NCBI GenBank assembly: GCA_964596015.1
Contig: CAZQSB010000003.1
Location: forward strand, 1 to 64,000
Length of the DNA stretch: 64,000 nucleotides
Direction: 5' to 3'
Source of the DNA: WJMD01 sp964596015
GTDB lineage: Bacteria; Joyebacterota; Joyebacteria; Joyebacterales; Joyebacteraceae
Position 1 is the first letter of the stretch. The number at the start of each line of letters is the position of its first letter. Below the pieces are notes generated by a model. It had not been told where the DNA came from, did not search any database, and worked only from the letters and a program-made list of their open reading frames with translations. This document shows, piece after piece, positions 24,665 to 34,748 of this stretch. A program made the translations under genes and the position numbers.

Positions 24665-25588
24665 CTAGAGTCTGCCGGCCGAGCCGAAGAGCTGCATCTT
24701 GCCCCTGACCACGTCCTTCATGCCGCTTCTCGCCGCGGCGAGTATCTTTCTCGGGTCGAACACGTCCGGGCTCTCGGCGAGGAACTCTCGGACGCGGGCC
24801 GTGAAGGCCAGTCTCAGGTCGGTGTCGATGTTGATCTTGGCGATGCCGTGCGTCACGGCCTCGCTGATGCTCTCGGCGGGAACGCCCCTCGCTCCGGGCA
24901 GGTCGGCTCCGTAGCGCCGGGCCAGCTCGAGGACGTCCTGCGGCACGGCCGACGCCCCATGGAGCACGAGCGGGATGCTGACCCGCTCGCTGATGGCCTT
25001 GAGCCGCTCGATGGCGAGCCTGGCCTCTCCCTTGAACTTGTAGGCGCCGTGCGACGTGCCGATGGCGACGGCGAGAGCGTCGCAACCGGTCTCATCGACG
25101 AACCGCTCCGCCTCATCCGGGTCGGTGTAGACCGCCTCGCCCTCGGAGACGACGATCTCGTCCTCGACCCCCATGAGGCGCCCGAGCTCGGCCTCGACCG
25201 AAACGCCGGCCGGCCGCGCCATCTCGACCACCTGCTTCGTGACGGCGATGTTCTCCTCGAGGGGGTGGTGCGAGCCGTCGATCATCACCGACGTCCAGCC
25301 GTGCTCGACGCACTCCTGGATGACCTTCATGTCGGTGCCGTGGTCCAGGTGGAGCGAGGCCGACACGCCGGTCTCATCGGCGAGGTTCCTCACCATCGAG
25401 ACGATGTTGGCGTACCCCGCGTACTTGATGGCGGACTGCGATGTCGCGATGATGATTGGCGAACGCTCCTCGGCGGCCGCCTCGAAGATGGCCTGCGTGA
25501 TCTCGAGGTTCGATGTGTTGAACGCGCCGACCGCGTAGCCGCCCTGCCGGGCGGGGATCATGAGCGCGCTGTTCGTGACCATGGACAT
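24665..25588 (-). CDS. fba: Fructose-bisphosphate aldolase, class II
   Basis: A 307-residue zinc-dependent aldolase cleaving fructose 1,6-bisphosphate. The zinc/catalytic signature SLHLDHGTD and the VMIDGSHHPLEENI segment are intact, with later VEAELGRLMGVED, GTSHGAYKF and LHGASAVPQ. The length (about 305) matches the short class II aldolases related to GatY/KbaY and Bacillus FbaA. An ATG six bases downstream is an alternative start; GGAGGAGG precedes both. It lies 103 bases after the pfk stop. Confidence 0.96.
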   Translation of the reverse strand: MSMVTNSALMIPARQGGYAVGAFNTSNLEITQAIFEAAAEERSPIIIATSQSAIKYAGYANIVSMVRNLADETGVSASLHLDHGTDMKVIQECVEHGWTSVMIDGSHHPLEENIAVTKQVVEMARPAGVSVEAELGRLMGVEDEIVVSEGEAVYTDPDEAERFVDETGCDALAVAIGTSHGAYKFKGEARLAIERLKAISERVSIPLVLHGASAVPQDVLELARRYGADLPGARGVPAESISEAVTHGIAKINIDTDLRLAFTARVREFLAESPDVFDPRKILAAARSGMKDVVRGKMQLFGSAGRL

Positions 25589-25691
25589 GTCTGGAACACC
25601 TCCTCCATGTCGTGACGATGCGGGTTTCCGTCGGCGGCCGGGGTCGTCGTCTCCGGCGGAAGGCCTTCTTCCGGACTCGTGCGCCGCCGAT

Positions 25692-26729
25692 CTAGCCGAA
25701 GAACGTCCTCGCTACCTCGTAGAGCTCGGAGTCGACCCGCTTGACGCACTCGGTCGCGTGGGACATCTCGACGGGGATCACCCGGTCGCCGTGGAGGCTG
25801 GCCATCTTCCCGAACTCGCCGTTGTGGATCAGGTCCGCCGCGAGCACGCCGAACCGCGTCCCCAGAACGCGGTCGAAGGCCGTCGGCGTCCCGCCCCGCT
25901 GCGTGTAGCCGAGGACCGTCACCCGGGTCTCGTAGCCGGTCTCCCTCTCGATGACCTTCGCGAGACGGTTCCCGATGCCGCCGAGGCGAACGTGCCCGAA
26001 CGAATCGGTCCCGGCCTGCTGCGTCACCAGCTCGCCGCCCTCTTCGTCGGGGAACTCCGCGCCCTCTGCGACGACGACGATCGAGAAGTTCTTCCCGCGG
26101 CCGTGTCGCTTCCTGATGATGTCCGAGACCTCCTCCAGGGTGAACGGCACCTCCGGAATGAGGATCAGGTCGGCGCCCCCGGCGATGCCCGACTTGACGG
26201 CGATCCAGCCGGTGTGGCGTCCCATGACCTCGACCACGACGACGCGGTTGTGCGATTCCGCGGTCGTGTGCAGGCGGTCGATGGCCTCGGTCGCGATCTG
26301 CACCGCCGTGTCGAATCCGAACGTGAAGTCCGTGGCGTTGATGTCGTTGTCGATGGTCTTCGGCACGCCGACGATGGGAAGGCCCGACTCGTAGAGCCTG
26401 TAGCCGACCCCGAGCGTGTCCTCGCCCCCGACGGCCACGAGCCCATCCAGCTCGTGCTCCTTGAAGGCCTCGGTGATGCCCTGGACGCCTCCCTCGATCT
26501 GGTACGGGTTGGTGCGCGACGTGCCGAGGATCGTGCCGCCCCGCGGCAGAATGCCCGACACCTCGTCGATCCCGAGCTCCAGCGTGTTCCCGTCGACCAT
26601 GCCGGCCCAGCCGTACCGGAAGCCGACGACGCTGCCGCCGTATCGCTGGATGGTCCTTCTGACGACCGCTCTGATGACCGCGTTCAGGCCCGGGCAGTCG
26701 CCTCCGCCTGTCAGTATGCCTACCTTCAT
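25692..26729 (-). CDS. Phosphofructokinase, probably pyrophosphate-dependent
   Basis: A 345-residue PfkA-family enzyme phosphorylating fructose 6-phosphate. The start ILTGGGDCPGLNAV and the catalytic PKTIDNDI are clear. At the positions that in ATP enzymes read GGDGS and PGTIDND, this protein has GGEDT (Asp at the E. coli 104 position) and PKTID (Lys at 124). In known family members Asp104/Lys124 mark pyrophosphate use, so it is probably a reversible PPi-PFK. The frame is open to 26861, but ATG 26729 has GGAGG upstream and a promoter lies between the two. It heads the glycolysis block. Substrate preference is an inference. Confidence 0.93.
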   Translation of the reverse strand: MKVGILTGGGDCPGLNAVIRAVVRRTIQRYGGSVVGFRYGWAGMVDGNTLELGIDEVSGILPRGGTILGTSRTNPYQIEGGVQGITEAFKEHELDGLVAVGGEDTLGVGYRLYESGLPIVGVPKTIDNDINATDFTFGFDTAVQIATEAIDRLHTTAESHNRVVVVEVMGRHTGWIAVKSGIAGGADLILIPEVPFTLEEVSDIIRKRHGRGKNFSIVVVAEGAEFPDEEGGELVTQQAGTDSFGHVRLGGIGNRLAKVIERETGYETRVTVLGYTQRGGTPTAFDRVLGTRFGVLAADLIHNGEFGKMASLHGDRVIPVEMSHATECVKRVDSELYEVARTFFG

Positions 26730-26791
26730 GTGCCGTGACCTCCGTGGGAAGCGTTCTCGTGTCGGCAGGGCAATACCTGCCCGAATCTCAG

Positions 26792-26821
26792 ATGCTAGAT
26801 GTCCCCGCGCGTCGCTGTCAA
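26792..26821 (-). promoter_or_regulatory. Candidate sigma70-like promoter of the glycolysis operon
   Basis: On the minus strand TTGACA (26821-26816), 18 bases, TAGCAT (26797-26792), about 60 bases before the pfk ATG. The -35 overlaps the stop codon of the upstream comF gene. Confidence 0.6.
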
Positions 26822-27507
26822 CCGGTTTCGGGCCTGCCGGCCGCAGCGAACGCCGCAACACCGGCGGCTCCCGCCCGAAGAAGCGCGTCCGACGCCTCGG
26901 CGAGCGTCGCCCCGGTGGTCACGACGTCGTCGATGAGGAGCACACGGCGTCCCGCCACCTTCTCCGGAGCGGCGGCGAAGGCGCCGCGGACGTTTCTGAG
27001 GCGTCCGGGGCGGTCGAGTCCCGTCTGCGAACAGGTGGGCCGCCTTCGCATGAGCGCTCCCTCAAGAACCTCGGGTCCGAGGCGCCTCGAGAGCGCCGTC
27101 GCGAGAACGAGCGATTGGTTGTACCCCCTCTCCCGGCGCCTGGTCGCGTGGAGCGGGACGGCGACGGCGACGTCGCACGAGCCGGCCCCCGTGAGCCGGG
27201 CGACCGGCGTCGCCCGCTCGGCCAGGAGCTCAGCCGCCCGCGTGACCTGCTCGAACTTGAGAGCGTGCACGAGCGCGCGAGAGGGGCCGTCAAGGATGAG
27301 AGCGTAGTGCGCGTCGCGCGGCTCGTGCGTCGTCGGCAGGCGCATGGCGCGGAGCCTGGGAACGAGCAGGGTCAGGCAGTTGTCGCAGAGCAGCTCGACG
27401 TCGACGGGCGCTCCGCAGCCGAGACAGGAGGCCGGGAGAGCGAAGCGTCTGGCTGCGCCCGCCGCGGCTCGGACGATGTCGGCGGCTCGCGCGCGAAAGT
27501 GGGTCAT
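26818..27507 (-). CDS. comF: ComF family phosphoribosyltransferase-like protein
   Basis: A 229-residue protein of the ComF/GntX family, linked to DNA uptake in several competent bacteria. The N-terminus has a zinc-finger-like CLGC...CDNC pair (about residues 28-44) and the C-terminal half carries the PRPP-binding motif VLLIDDVVTTGATL. Conserved ALKFEQ and RGYNQS are also present. It follows lgt by 34 bases and closes the cell-shape operon; its stop overlaps the next promoter. comEC is encoded about 19 kb away, so a competence role is plausible but unproven. Confidence 0.93.
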   Translation of the reverse strand: MTHFRARAADIVRAAAGAARRFALPASCLGCGAPVDVELLCDNCLTLLVPRLRAMRLPTTHEPRDAHYALILDGPSRALVHALKFEQVTRAAELLAERATPVARLTGAGSCDVAVAVPLHATRRRERGYNQSLVLATALSRRLGPEVLEGALMRRRPTCSQTGLDRPGRLRNVRGAFAAAPEKVAGRRVLLIDDVVTTGATLAEASDALLRAGAAGVAAFAAAGRPETG

Positions 27508-27541
27508 GCCGGGAGCGGTCGAGGGGAGTTCCTGAGGACGC

Positions 27542-28348
27542 TCAGTCGCCGGACGCTCCGCGCTCGTCGGGTCGCCCGCGTCTCGAGAGGAACACCATGA
27601 AGAGGGCGGCGACGGCGACCATCACGGCGCCGGTCACCTGGTTCGTGGTCAGCACGAGACCGTCCGTCCGGACGGCGATGGACGCCGCGCCGTACTGCCT
27701 GATCGGGTCGACCAGAAAGCGGAAGACGGCCAGCAGCATGACGAAGAGCCACAGGGTGAACCCGTGGAACGGCTTCCTGCGGTCGGCCCACAGAAGCACC
27801 GCCATGATGACGAGAGCCGCCGCGGACTCGTAGAGCTGGGTGGGATGGACCGCCTGTCCCGGGAAGAGCTCGGCGGCGTGCGACGACGCCGGGAACGTCA
27901 CGCTCCACGGCAGCTCGCACGGCACTCCGAAGCAGCATCCGTTCATGAAGCAGCCGATGCGACCGACGGCGACGCCCAGCGCGACCGACGGCGCGACGAT
28001 GTCCGCGCCTCGCCAGGGGTCGATGCCTTTCCTGGCGAAGTATACGAGGCCCGTGACGAGTCCGGCCAGCACGCCGCCGTACTGCGCGAGCCCTCCGTCC
28101 CAGATGCGGACGATGGCGGACGGATAGGTCTGGAAGTAGGACCAGTGCTGGGCGACGTAGACCGCCCGCGCTCCGACGATGGATGCCACGATGACGAAGA
28201 AGGCGAAGTCGATGATGACGTCGGGGTCGAGACCCTGCCGGGCCGCCCGACGGCGGGCCAGCCAGATACCGATGAGGAAGGCCAGCGCCATCGCGACGCC
28301 GTAGCTCCGGATGGGAAAGGAACCGATGTGGAACAGGACGGGCCTCAC
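27542..28348 (-). CDS. lgt: Prolipoprotein diacylglyceryl transferase
   Basis: A 268-residue integral membrane enzyme that transfers diacylglyceryl from phosphatidylglycerol to the lipobox Cys of prolipoproteins. Seven or so hydrophobic helices, the signature VGRIGCFMNGCCFG and HPTQLYES, and the GGLAQYGGVLAG loop with the essential residues are visible. It starts four bases after the rodA stop. Several lipoproteins in this window (for example at 12035, 13669, 43529, 44520 and 46834) would be its substrates. Confidence 0.97.
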   Translation of the reverse strand: MRPVLFHIGSFPIRSYGVAMALAFLIGIWLARRRAARQGLDPDVIIDFAFFVIVASIVGARAVYVAQHWSYFQTYPSAIVRIWDGGLAQYGGVLAGLVTGLVYFARKGIDPWRGADIVAPSVALGVAVGRIGCFMNGCCFGVPCELPWSVTFPASSHAAELFPGQAVHPTQLYESAAALVIMAVLLWADRRKPFHGFTLWLFVMLLAVFRFLVDPIRQYGAASIAVRTDGLVLTTNQVTGAVMVAVAALFMVFLSRRGRPDERGASGD

Positions 28349-28352
28349 GGCG

Positions 28353-29576
28353 TCAGTACTCCATTCTCCGGATCCCCATGCCCAGCACGAGTCCGATGGA
28401 TGCGAGGGTCACGAGCAGGGACGAACCTCCGTAGCTCAGGAGCGGGAGCGGCATTCCGGTCACCGGCGAGAGTCCCAGGGTCACTCCGACGTTGATGGCC
28501 GACTGGATGAACAGCGTGCTCGCGATGCCGACGATCACCAGTCCTGCGAAACGGTTCCTGACCTGCGATGCGAGCCGGATCATACGGACGACAAGATACA
28601 CGTAGAGGCAGAGGACGACAAGACATCCCGCGAAACCGAACTCCTCCGCCAGGACCGAGAAGATGAAGTCGGTGTGCCTCTCAGGGAGAAAGGCGAAGTT
28701 CTTCTGCGTTCCCTCAAGGAACCCCTTCCCGAACACGGAACCGGAGCCGACCGCTATCTTGGACTGGATGAGCTGGTAGCCCGTGCTGAAGCGGTACTTC
28801 TCGGGGTTCAGGAACGCGAGCACTCGGTGACGCTGGTACTCCTCGAGGCTTCGCCACAGGATCGGGCCCGCCCGTCCCATGACCACGTTGATCAGGAAGA
28901 GCACGATCTTGTCAACGATGAGGAGTCGAGAGACGTAGAGAAACCACCCCAGCGCGGCGAGGAAAGCTATCCAGGCGAACCAGTTGAAGGACAGAAGCAT
29001 CGAGATGACGGGCGTCGCGAGCAGCAGAAGAACGAGCGGCTTCATCCCGCCCCAGTAGAGCATCGGGATGAGAACGAGGACGTAGATGACGGACGTGCCG
29101 AGGTCCGGCTGGTTCAGCACGAGCGCCGTCGGAAGGAGGACGATGCCGAGCGGCAACGCCGCGTGGAGCGGCCGGTCGAGTCTTGTCCGCTTTCTCGACA
29201 GATAGCGGGCCAGCGCGAAGATGACCGCGAACTTCGCGAGCTCCGAGGGTTGGAAGCGCATGAACCCGAGGTCGAACCAGCGCCTCTCCCCCGTCTTCCC
29301 GACTCCGACGAACAGAACGGCAACGAGAAGAGCGATGGCCACGACGTAGAAGAACGGCGAGAGGGCCTCTATCGTGTCCTGAGAGATGAAGAGGATTGCG
29401 AGTATCACCGTGAAGCCGAGGCCGGCCCAGAGGAGCTGCCTTGTGACCGCGTCCGACGTGACGGCGCTCTCGGACCCGCGCGTCGCGCTGTAGATCATCA
29501 CGATGCCTATCACCGTCAGAAGCGCGGTGACGAGAAAGAGCCCCCAGTCGAAGTCGCGGAGCCTTCGTCTATCCAT
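28353..29576 (-). CDS. rodA: Rod-shape peptidoglycan polymerase RodA
   Basis: A 407-residue SEDS-family membrane glycosyltransferase that polymerises lipid II during elongation. About ten hydrophobic helices and the SEDS signatures QPDLGTSVIY, GSVFGKGFLEGTQ and FAGLVIVGIASTLFIQ are visible. The frame is open to 29795, but the ATG at 29576 (MDRRRLRDFDW) is the family start and overlaps the mrdA stop by eight bases, indicating coupling. It pairs functionally with the neighbouring PBP2. Confidence 0.96.
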   Translation of the reverse strand: MDRRRLRDFDWGLFLVTALLTVIGIVMIYSATRGSESAVTSDAVTRQLLWAGLGFTVILAILFISQDTIEALSPFFYVVAIALLVAVLFVGVGKTGERRWFDLGFMRFQPSELAKFAVIFALARYLSRKRTRLDRPLHAALPLGIVLLPTALVLNQPDLGTSVIYVLVLIPMLYWGGMKPLVLLLLATPVISMLLSFNWFAWIAFLAALGWFLYVSRLLIVDKIVLFLINVVMGRAGPILWRSLEEYQRHRVLAFLNPEKYRFSTGYQLIQSKIAVGSGSVFGKGFLEGTQKNFAFLPERHTDFIFSVLAEEFGFAGCLVVLCLYVYLVVRMIRLASQVRNRFAGLVIVGIASTLFIQSAINVGVTLGLSPVTGMPLPLLSYGGSSLLVTLASIGLVLGMGIRRMEY

Positions 29577-31464
29577 GTGGCGCTCCGGCGTCTGCGTCCG
29601 GACGGACGACACCTTCGGACGGCGCGGCATCGGGTTCGGCCGGCGGGGGCGCCTGGAGCGGCGTCGGAGATGGCTCCGGCAGCCGGAGGTATGAGCGCAT
29701 GACCTCTCTGGCGATCGGGGCGGCGATGGCGCCGCCTCCGCCGGCGTTCTCGACGATGACCGCCAGCACGATCCGCGGGTTCTCCGCCGGCGCATACGCG
29801 ACGAACCACGCGTGGTCCTCGCCGTGAGGGTTCTGCGCCGTTCCCGTCTTGCCTCCTACCTCGACACCGGGCAGTCGCGACTGCTTGCCGGTCCCGTTGG
29901 GAGCCTCGACGACGTCGACCATCGACCGCCTGAGAAAGGCCAGCGTGCTCTCCTTGAAGGGCAGTCTGTGGAGCGCGCCCGTGCGAGCGGTGCCGATCAC
30001 CCTTCCTGAGTAGGTCTCGACGCGCTTGAGAAGATGTGGCTGCGGGACCAGGCCGTCGTTCACGATCCCGGCGACGAACGCTGCGGCCTGGATGGGTGTG
30101 ACGAGAAGCTCGCCCTGACCTATCGAGAGATTGATGACGACTCCCCTGCTCCATCTGCGTCGTCCGTAGTTCCTGTCGTACCAGTCGGGTGTCGGGACGT
30201 TCCCTGAGACCTCGCCGCCGATGTCTATCCCTGTCCTCTCCCCGAATCCGCACCGCTCGGTCCAGTCCATGAGCGTCGCGACGCCGAGCTTGGCGCCGAC
30301 CTGGTACATGTACACGTCGCACGACTCCACGATGCCCTTGAGGACGTCGACCAGTCCATGCCCCTCCGGTTTCCAGCATCGGAACGTCCTGATGCCGTAC
30401 TTGTAGGCGCCCTTGCAGACCACGGTGGTCGCGTGGTCGATGACGCCCTCCTCCAGTCCGGCCCCCGCGGTGACGAGCTTGAAGGGGCTGCCCGGTGGGT
30501 AGGTCGCCTGGACGGAGCGGTTCAGAAGGGGGTGCCGAGGCGCTCGAAGAAGCTCGTTCCACTCCTCCCGGCCCAGACCGCTGACGATGGCGTTGGGGTC
30601 GGGCGACGGGTGCGACGCCATGACCAGTACGTCCCCGGTCGTCGGCTCGATGGCGACGATCGATCCGGCCTCGAACTCGTCCAGAAGCTCCTCGGCCGTC
30701 CGCTGGGCGGGCATGTCGATCGTCAGGACCAGGTTGTGCCCCGGCCGCGCCTCGCGCGAGAGGCCGCCGGCGAAGGGGTAGATCTCGCGTCCCGCGGCGT
30801 CGACGACCCAGTATTCGGCCCCGTCGCGCCCGTTCAGGAGAAGCTCATAGCGCTTCTCAAGGCCCGTCTTGCCGACGACGTCGCCCGACGCATAGCCCAG
30901 CGGCTCGACCTCCGCCAGCTCTGTCTCGGAGATCTCGGAGACGTAGCCGATGGCGTGCGTGGCGAGGTCGCCCTGCGCGTACCGTCTGATCGCCGTCATC
31001 GTCACCTTCACGCCCGGAAGCTCCGAACGGTGCTCCTCGACACGCGCGACCTCGTCGAACTCGGCGTCCTCCAGAAGGGCGACGCTCCCGTAGTAGCGGG
31101 AGCGGCTCTCCTTGAGCTTCGAGGCTACGTACGACTCCGGGAGGTCGAGCAGGTCCGCCAGCCGGGCCGCGACGACGACGTCGTCGCGCTCCCTCACCCT
31201 CGAGAGCGTGATCGAGAGCGCGGCCCTGTTGTCGGCGAGTGTGATGCCGTTCCTGTCGAGGACGAGGCCTCTGGGCGCGCGGATCTCGAAGCCCTGGACG
31301 TAGTTCTCCTCGGAGAGCTCGCGGTAGATGGTGCCCCGCGCGAGCTGGAGCCAGCCGAGCCGCCCCACTATGAGCAGGAAGAGAGCGAACGTCGCGACGC
31401 GGAGCACGCGGGAGCGCTGCCGGAGGGCGTCCGTTCTGCCGGTCGGATCACCCGAGCGAGCCAC
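29569..31464 (-). CDS. mrdA: Penicillin-binding protein 2, elongation transpeptidase
   Basis: A 631-residue monofunctional class B PBP. One N-terminal membrane anchor (about residues 22-42), a dimerisation/pedestal domain (about 50-230) and a transpeptidase domain (about 255-590) with SPFK (SXXK, in YPPGSPFKLVTA), SCD (SXN position, VESCDVYMYQ) and KTGTAQ (KTG). The last 40 residues are a Pro-rich tail. It cross-links peptidoglycan together with RodA and overlaps mreD by 17 bases. Confidence 0.96.
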   Translation of the reverse strand: MARSGDPTGRTDALRQRSRVLRVATFALFLLIVGRLGWLQLARGTIYRELSEENYVQGFEIRAPRGLVLDRNGITLADNRAALSITLSRVRERDDVVVAARLADLLDLPESYVASKLKESRSRYYGSVALLEDAEFDEVARVEEHRSELPGVKVTMTAIRRYAQGDLATHAIGYVSEISETELAEVEPLGYASGDVVGKTGLEKRYELLLNGRDGAEYWVVDAAGREIYPFAGGLSREARPGHNLVLTIDMPAQRTAEELLDEFEAGSIVAIEPTTGDVLVMASHPSPDPNAIVSGLGREEWNELLRAPRHPLLNRSVQATYPPGSPFKLVTAGAGLEEGVIDHATTVVCKGAYKYGIRTFRCWKPEGHGLVDVLKGIVESCDVYMYQVGAKLGVATLMDWTERCGFGERTGIDIGGEVSGNVPTPDWYDRNYGRRRWSRGVVINLSIGQGELLVTPIQAAAFVAGIVNDGLVPQPHLLKRVETYSGRVIGTARTGALHRLPFKESTLAFLRRSMVDVVEAPNGTGKQSRLPGVEVGGKTGTAQNPHGEDHAWFVAYAPAENPRIVLAVIVENAGGGGAIAAPIAREVMRSYLRLPEPSPTPLQAPPPAEPDAAPSEGVVRPDADAGAPHG

Positions 31465-31945
31465 CGGACACCTCTCTCAGACCCATGAGACGCGCGATCA
31501 GGAAGATGACGGCGCCGATGGCCGCCGTGTAGAGCGCGCCGGGGATGCTGTAGCGGACTATGAAGCGGCCGAACATGTCGAGATGGTTCCTGTAATACCC
31601 GAGATAGTAGATGACGTCGCGCAGCATGGTGGCGGAGAAGATGACGGCGCACTGCACGAGAACGGATGCCCGCACAAGCTGATTCCAGATCCTGAAGGTC
31701 GCAAGCCCCGTGACGGAAAGCGCAAGCGCGTTGAGGCCGAGATACGCCGGGATGTCCGCGTCGGACGCGAGCCCCATCAGGAACCCGGCGACGACCGCGG
31801 TCCTCCCGCCGATGAGGAGGCTTCCGTACACGACCACCAGGACCAGGAGGTCGGGGCGGGCGCCGAGGATCTCGATCTCCGGCGCCAGCGCGGAGTCGAG
31901 AAGGACCGCCACGAACGCTATGGCGGCGAAGAGACCGAGCTTCAT
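31448..31945 (-). CDS. mreD: Rod shape-determining protein MreD
   Basis: A 165-residue protein with about five hydrophobic helices and the family features LLDSALAPEIEILGARPDLL and LVVVYGSLLIGGRTAVVAGFLMG, an inner-membrane component of the elongasome. Its ATG overlaps the mreC stop as ATGA and its end overlaps mrdA, so all are translated from one transcript. Sequence conservation is low in this family; position between mreC and mrdA supports the call. Confidence 0.93.
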   Translation of the reverse strand: MKLGLFAAIAFVAVLLDSALAPEIEILGARPDLLVLVVVYGSLLIGGRTAVVAGFLMGLASDADIPAYLGLNALALSVTGLATFRIWNQLVRASVLVQCAVIFSATMLRDVIYYLGYYRNHLDMFGRFIVRYSIPGALYTAAIGAVIFLIARLMGLREVSGGSLG

Positions 31946-32835
31946 GGCGCCTCCATCGGAGGACCCTGGGGAACGAACTGCCTCAGGACCTCCTCTTCGA
32001 TGTCCGACCAGTCGTGAGGCGCGGCAGTGCGCTCGGTCAGGATGAACACCTGCTCGATGGTCGAGAGGTCGATGGCCAGCTCGGCCTCGACCGTCATGGT
32101 CAGGGGACCCGGCTCGACGCGCGTCACCGTCCCGACCGCCAGGCCCGGCGGGTAGACCCCGCCCAGGCCGGACGTGACGATCCGGTCTCCGGGACGGACG
32201 TCCGAACGCGCCGGGATGTAGTCCACGTTCCAGCCCAGCACGTCGCTCGACGAGCCGAAACGCGGCCGGACGACTCCCCTGACGCGGCTCCGCTCGACCA
32301 CGACGCTGACGGCCGATGAGGCGCTCGTCAGAGGCTCGACGAGCGACCGGCGTCGCATGGCCGTCGATATCTTCCCGACCACACCCTCCGGCAGCACGAC
32401 CGGCATGTTCTCCTTGACGCCGTCGACGATGCCGCGGTCGAGCTCGAGGCGCTCGACCACGCGCGCGCCCGGCATGCCGATGACGCGGGCCGGCAGCATC
32501 CGGAACCGCTCTTCCTCCGGGAAACTGACCAGGAAGCTCAGAAGCTCTCTCAGACGACGGTTCTCGGTGCGGTACCCGAGGAGCCGCGAGCGTTCCTCTG
32601 CGAGCCGGACCGCGAGTTCGCGAAGTCTCTCGTTCTCCTCGCGGGTCTGCTGAAGGACGGCAGTGTGGGTCGCCAGCCGGCGAAAGGGACCGAAGACGAC
32701 CGTCGAGACGGTCCCTCCGATCCCGTTCTTGACGGGCGCGGGCAGCGCCAGCAGAACGAGCGACAGCGCGGCGCAGACCGCGAACGCGGCAAGCTCGCGG
32801 TTCCTCGAGAAGAGCCGCGCGAGAAAAGCGAACAT
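31942..32835 (-). CDS. mreC: Cell shape-determining protein MreC
   Basis: A 297-residue bitopic inner-membrane protein with one helix (about residues 17-36), a periplasmic coiled coil (about 60-100, NERLRELAVRLAEERSRLL) and the beta-rich core containing VIGMPGARVVERLELDRG, GVVGKISTAMRRRSLVEPL and PGDRIVTSGLGGVYPPGLAVGTV. It links MreB to PBP2. It starts 10 bases after mreB. Confidence 0.96.
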   Translation of the reverse strand: MFAFLARLFSRNRELAAFAVCAALSLVLLALPAPVKNGIGGTVSTVVFGPFRRLATHTAVLQQTREENERLRELAVRLAEERSRLLGYRTENRRLRELLSFLVSFPEEERFRMLPARVIGMPGARVVERLELDRGIVDGVKENMPVVLPEGVVGKISTAMRRRSLVEPLTSASSAVSVVVERSRVRGVVRPRFGSSSDVLGWNVDYIPARSDVRPGDRIVTSGLGGVYPPGLAVGTVTRVEPGPLTMTVEAELAIDLSTIEQVFILTERTAAPHDWSDIEEEVLRQFVPQGPPMEAP

Positions 32836-32845
32836 AGGGGGCGGA

Positions 32846-33880
<1,035 letters not shown>

Positions 33881-33914
33881 GGGTCGCCTCTCTCGAGTGA
33901 TTCTCCTGCGGCGC

Positions 33915-34604
33915 TCAGACGTGCCCGAGCTCCCTCAGGGACACGAATCCGTGACTTCCCAGGATGATGTGGTCGAGGACCTCGATGCCGAGGATGCGGC
34001 CGGCCTCGGCGAGTCGTTCCGTGACGACGATGTCCTCTTCGCTCGGATCGGGGATCCCCGACGGGTGGTTGTGGACCAGAACGACCGCCTGGGCGCTCTC
34101 CGCCACCGCTGCCTTGAACACTTCCCTCGCGTGAACGACCGACGCGTTCAGCGACCCGATGGCGATGGTGCGGACCCCGAGGATCCTGTTCTTCGTGTTG
34201 AGAAGGATCGCCCGGAAGTGCTCCCGGTCCAGCGACGCCATCTCACGGAGCAGCAGGTCCGCCACGTCTTCAGGTCCGGACAGGTAGACGACCGGACGGC
34301 CTTTCTCGCTCGTCAGCACCCGCCGCGCGATCTCCCCCGCGGCCCTGAGCCTCGCGGCCAGTCCCCTGCCGACGCCCCTGACGCGCGTCAGGCTGGAAGG
34401 GTGTTCCCTGAGAACCGCGCTCAGGTTCCCGAAGCGGCCGAGAAGCTCTCGACCGACACTCTCCACCGGCTCGGCTCCGGTTCCGCCCGCGAGGAGCGAA
34501 CACAGAAGCTCGAGTTCCGTCGGCTCAACGGGCGGCACACTGCCGGCCGCCGCGAACGCTCCCGGTCCGGAGTCGAAAGGCGCAGTTCCCCTCTTCGTCA
34601 CCAC
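33915..34604 (-). CDS. radC: RadC/UPF0758 family JAB-domain protein
   Basis: A 229-residue protein with an N-terminal helix-hairpin-helix region (LTRVRGVGRGLAARL) and a C-terminal JAB1/MPN metalloprotease-like domain with HNHPSGIPDPSEED (JAMM motif) intact. Despite the name the family's role in DNA repair is doubtful. The frame is open to a GTG at 34634, but this lies within the -10 region of the promoter; I chose the GTG at 34604 (with another GTG at 34601) because GGGAGG precedes it. It lies directly before mreB, an association seen in other bacteria. Confidence 0.93.
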   Translation of the reverse strand: MVTKRGTAPFDSGPGAFAAAGSVPPVEPTELELLCSLLAGGTGAEPVESVGRELLGRFGNLSAVLREHPSSLTRVRGVGRGLAARLRAAGEIARRVLTSEKGRPVVYLSGPEDVADLLLREMASLDREHFRAILLNTKNRILGVRTIAIGSLNASVVHAREVFKAAVAESAQAVVLVHNHPSGIPDPSEEDIVVTERLAEAGRILGIEVLDHIILGSHGFVSLRELGHV

Positions 34605-34624
34605 CCAGCCTCCCAACCCGCGCA

Positions 34625-34654
34625 AAGCTAGCACAGCCGGAAATCGGTCAGCAA
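34625..34654 (-). promoter_or_regulatory. Candidate extended -10 promoter of radC-mre operon
   Basis: On the minus strand TTGCTG (34654-34649), 18 bases, TAGCTT (34630-34625) preceded by TGC. The same TGCTAGCTT core is found before secA. It excludes the GTG at 34634 as the radC start. Confidence 0.5.
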
Positions 34655-34748
34655 GCTGTTTCTGCCCGAGGCGTGGGGCTCCCGGCCGCCCCCGACGCCC
34701 GAGCAGCTGAGTCAGGGCCCCTCGACCGCGCTCCCGCCCCGATGTGGG

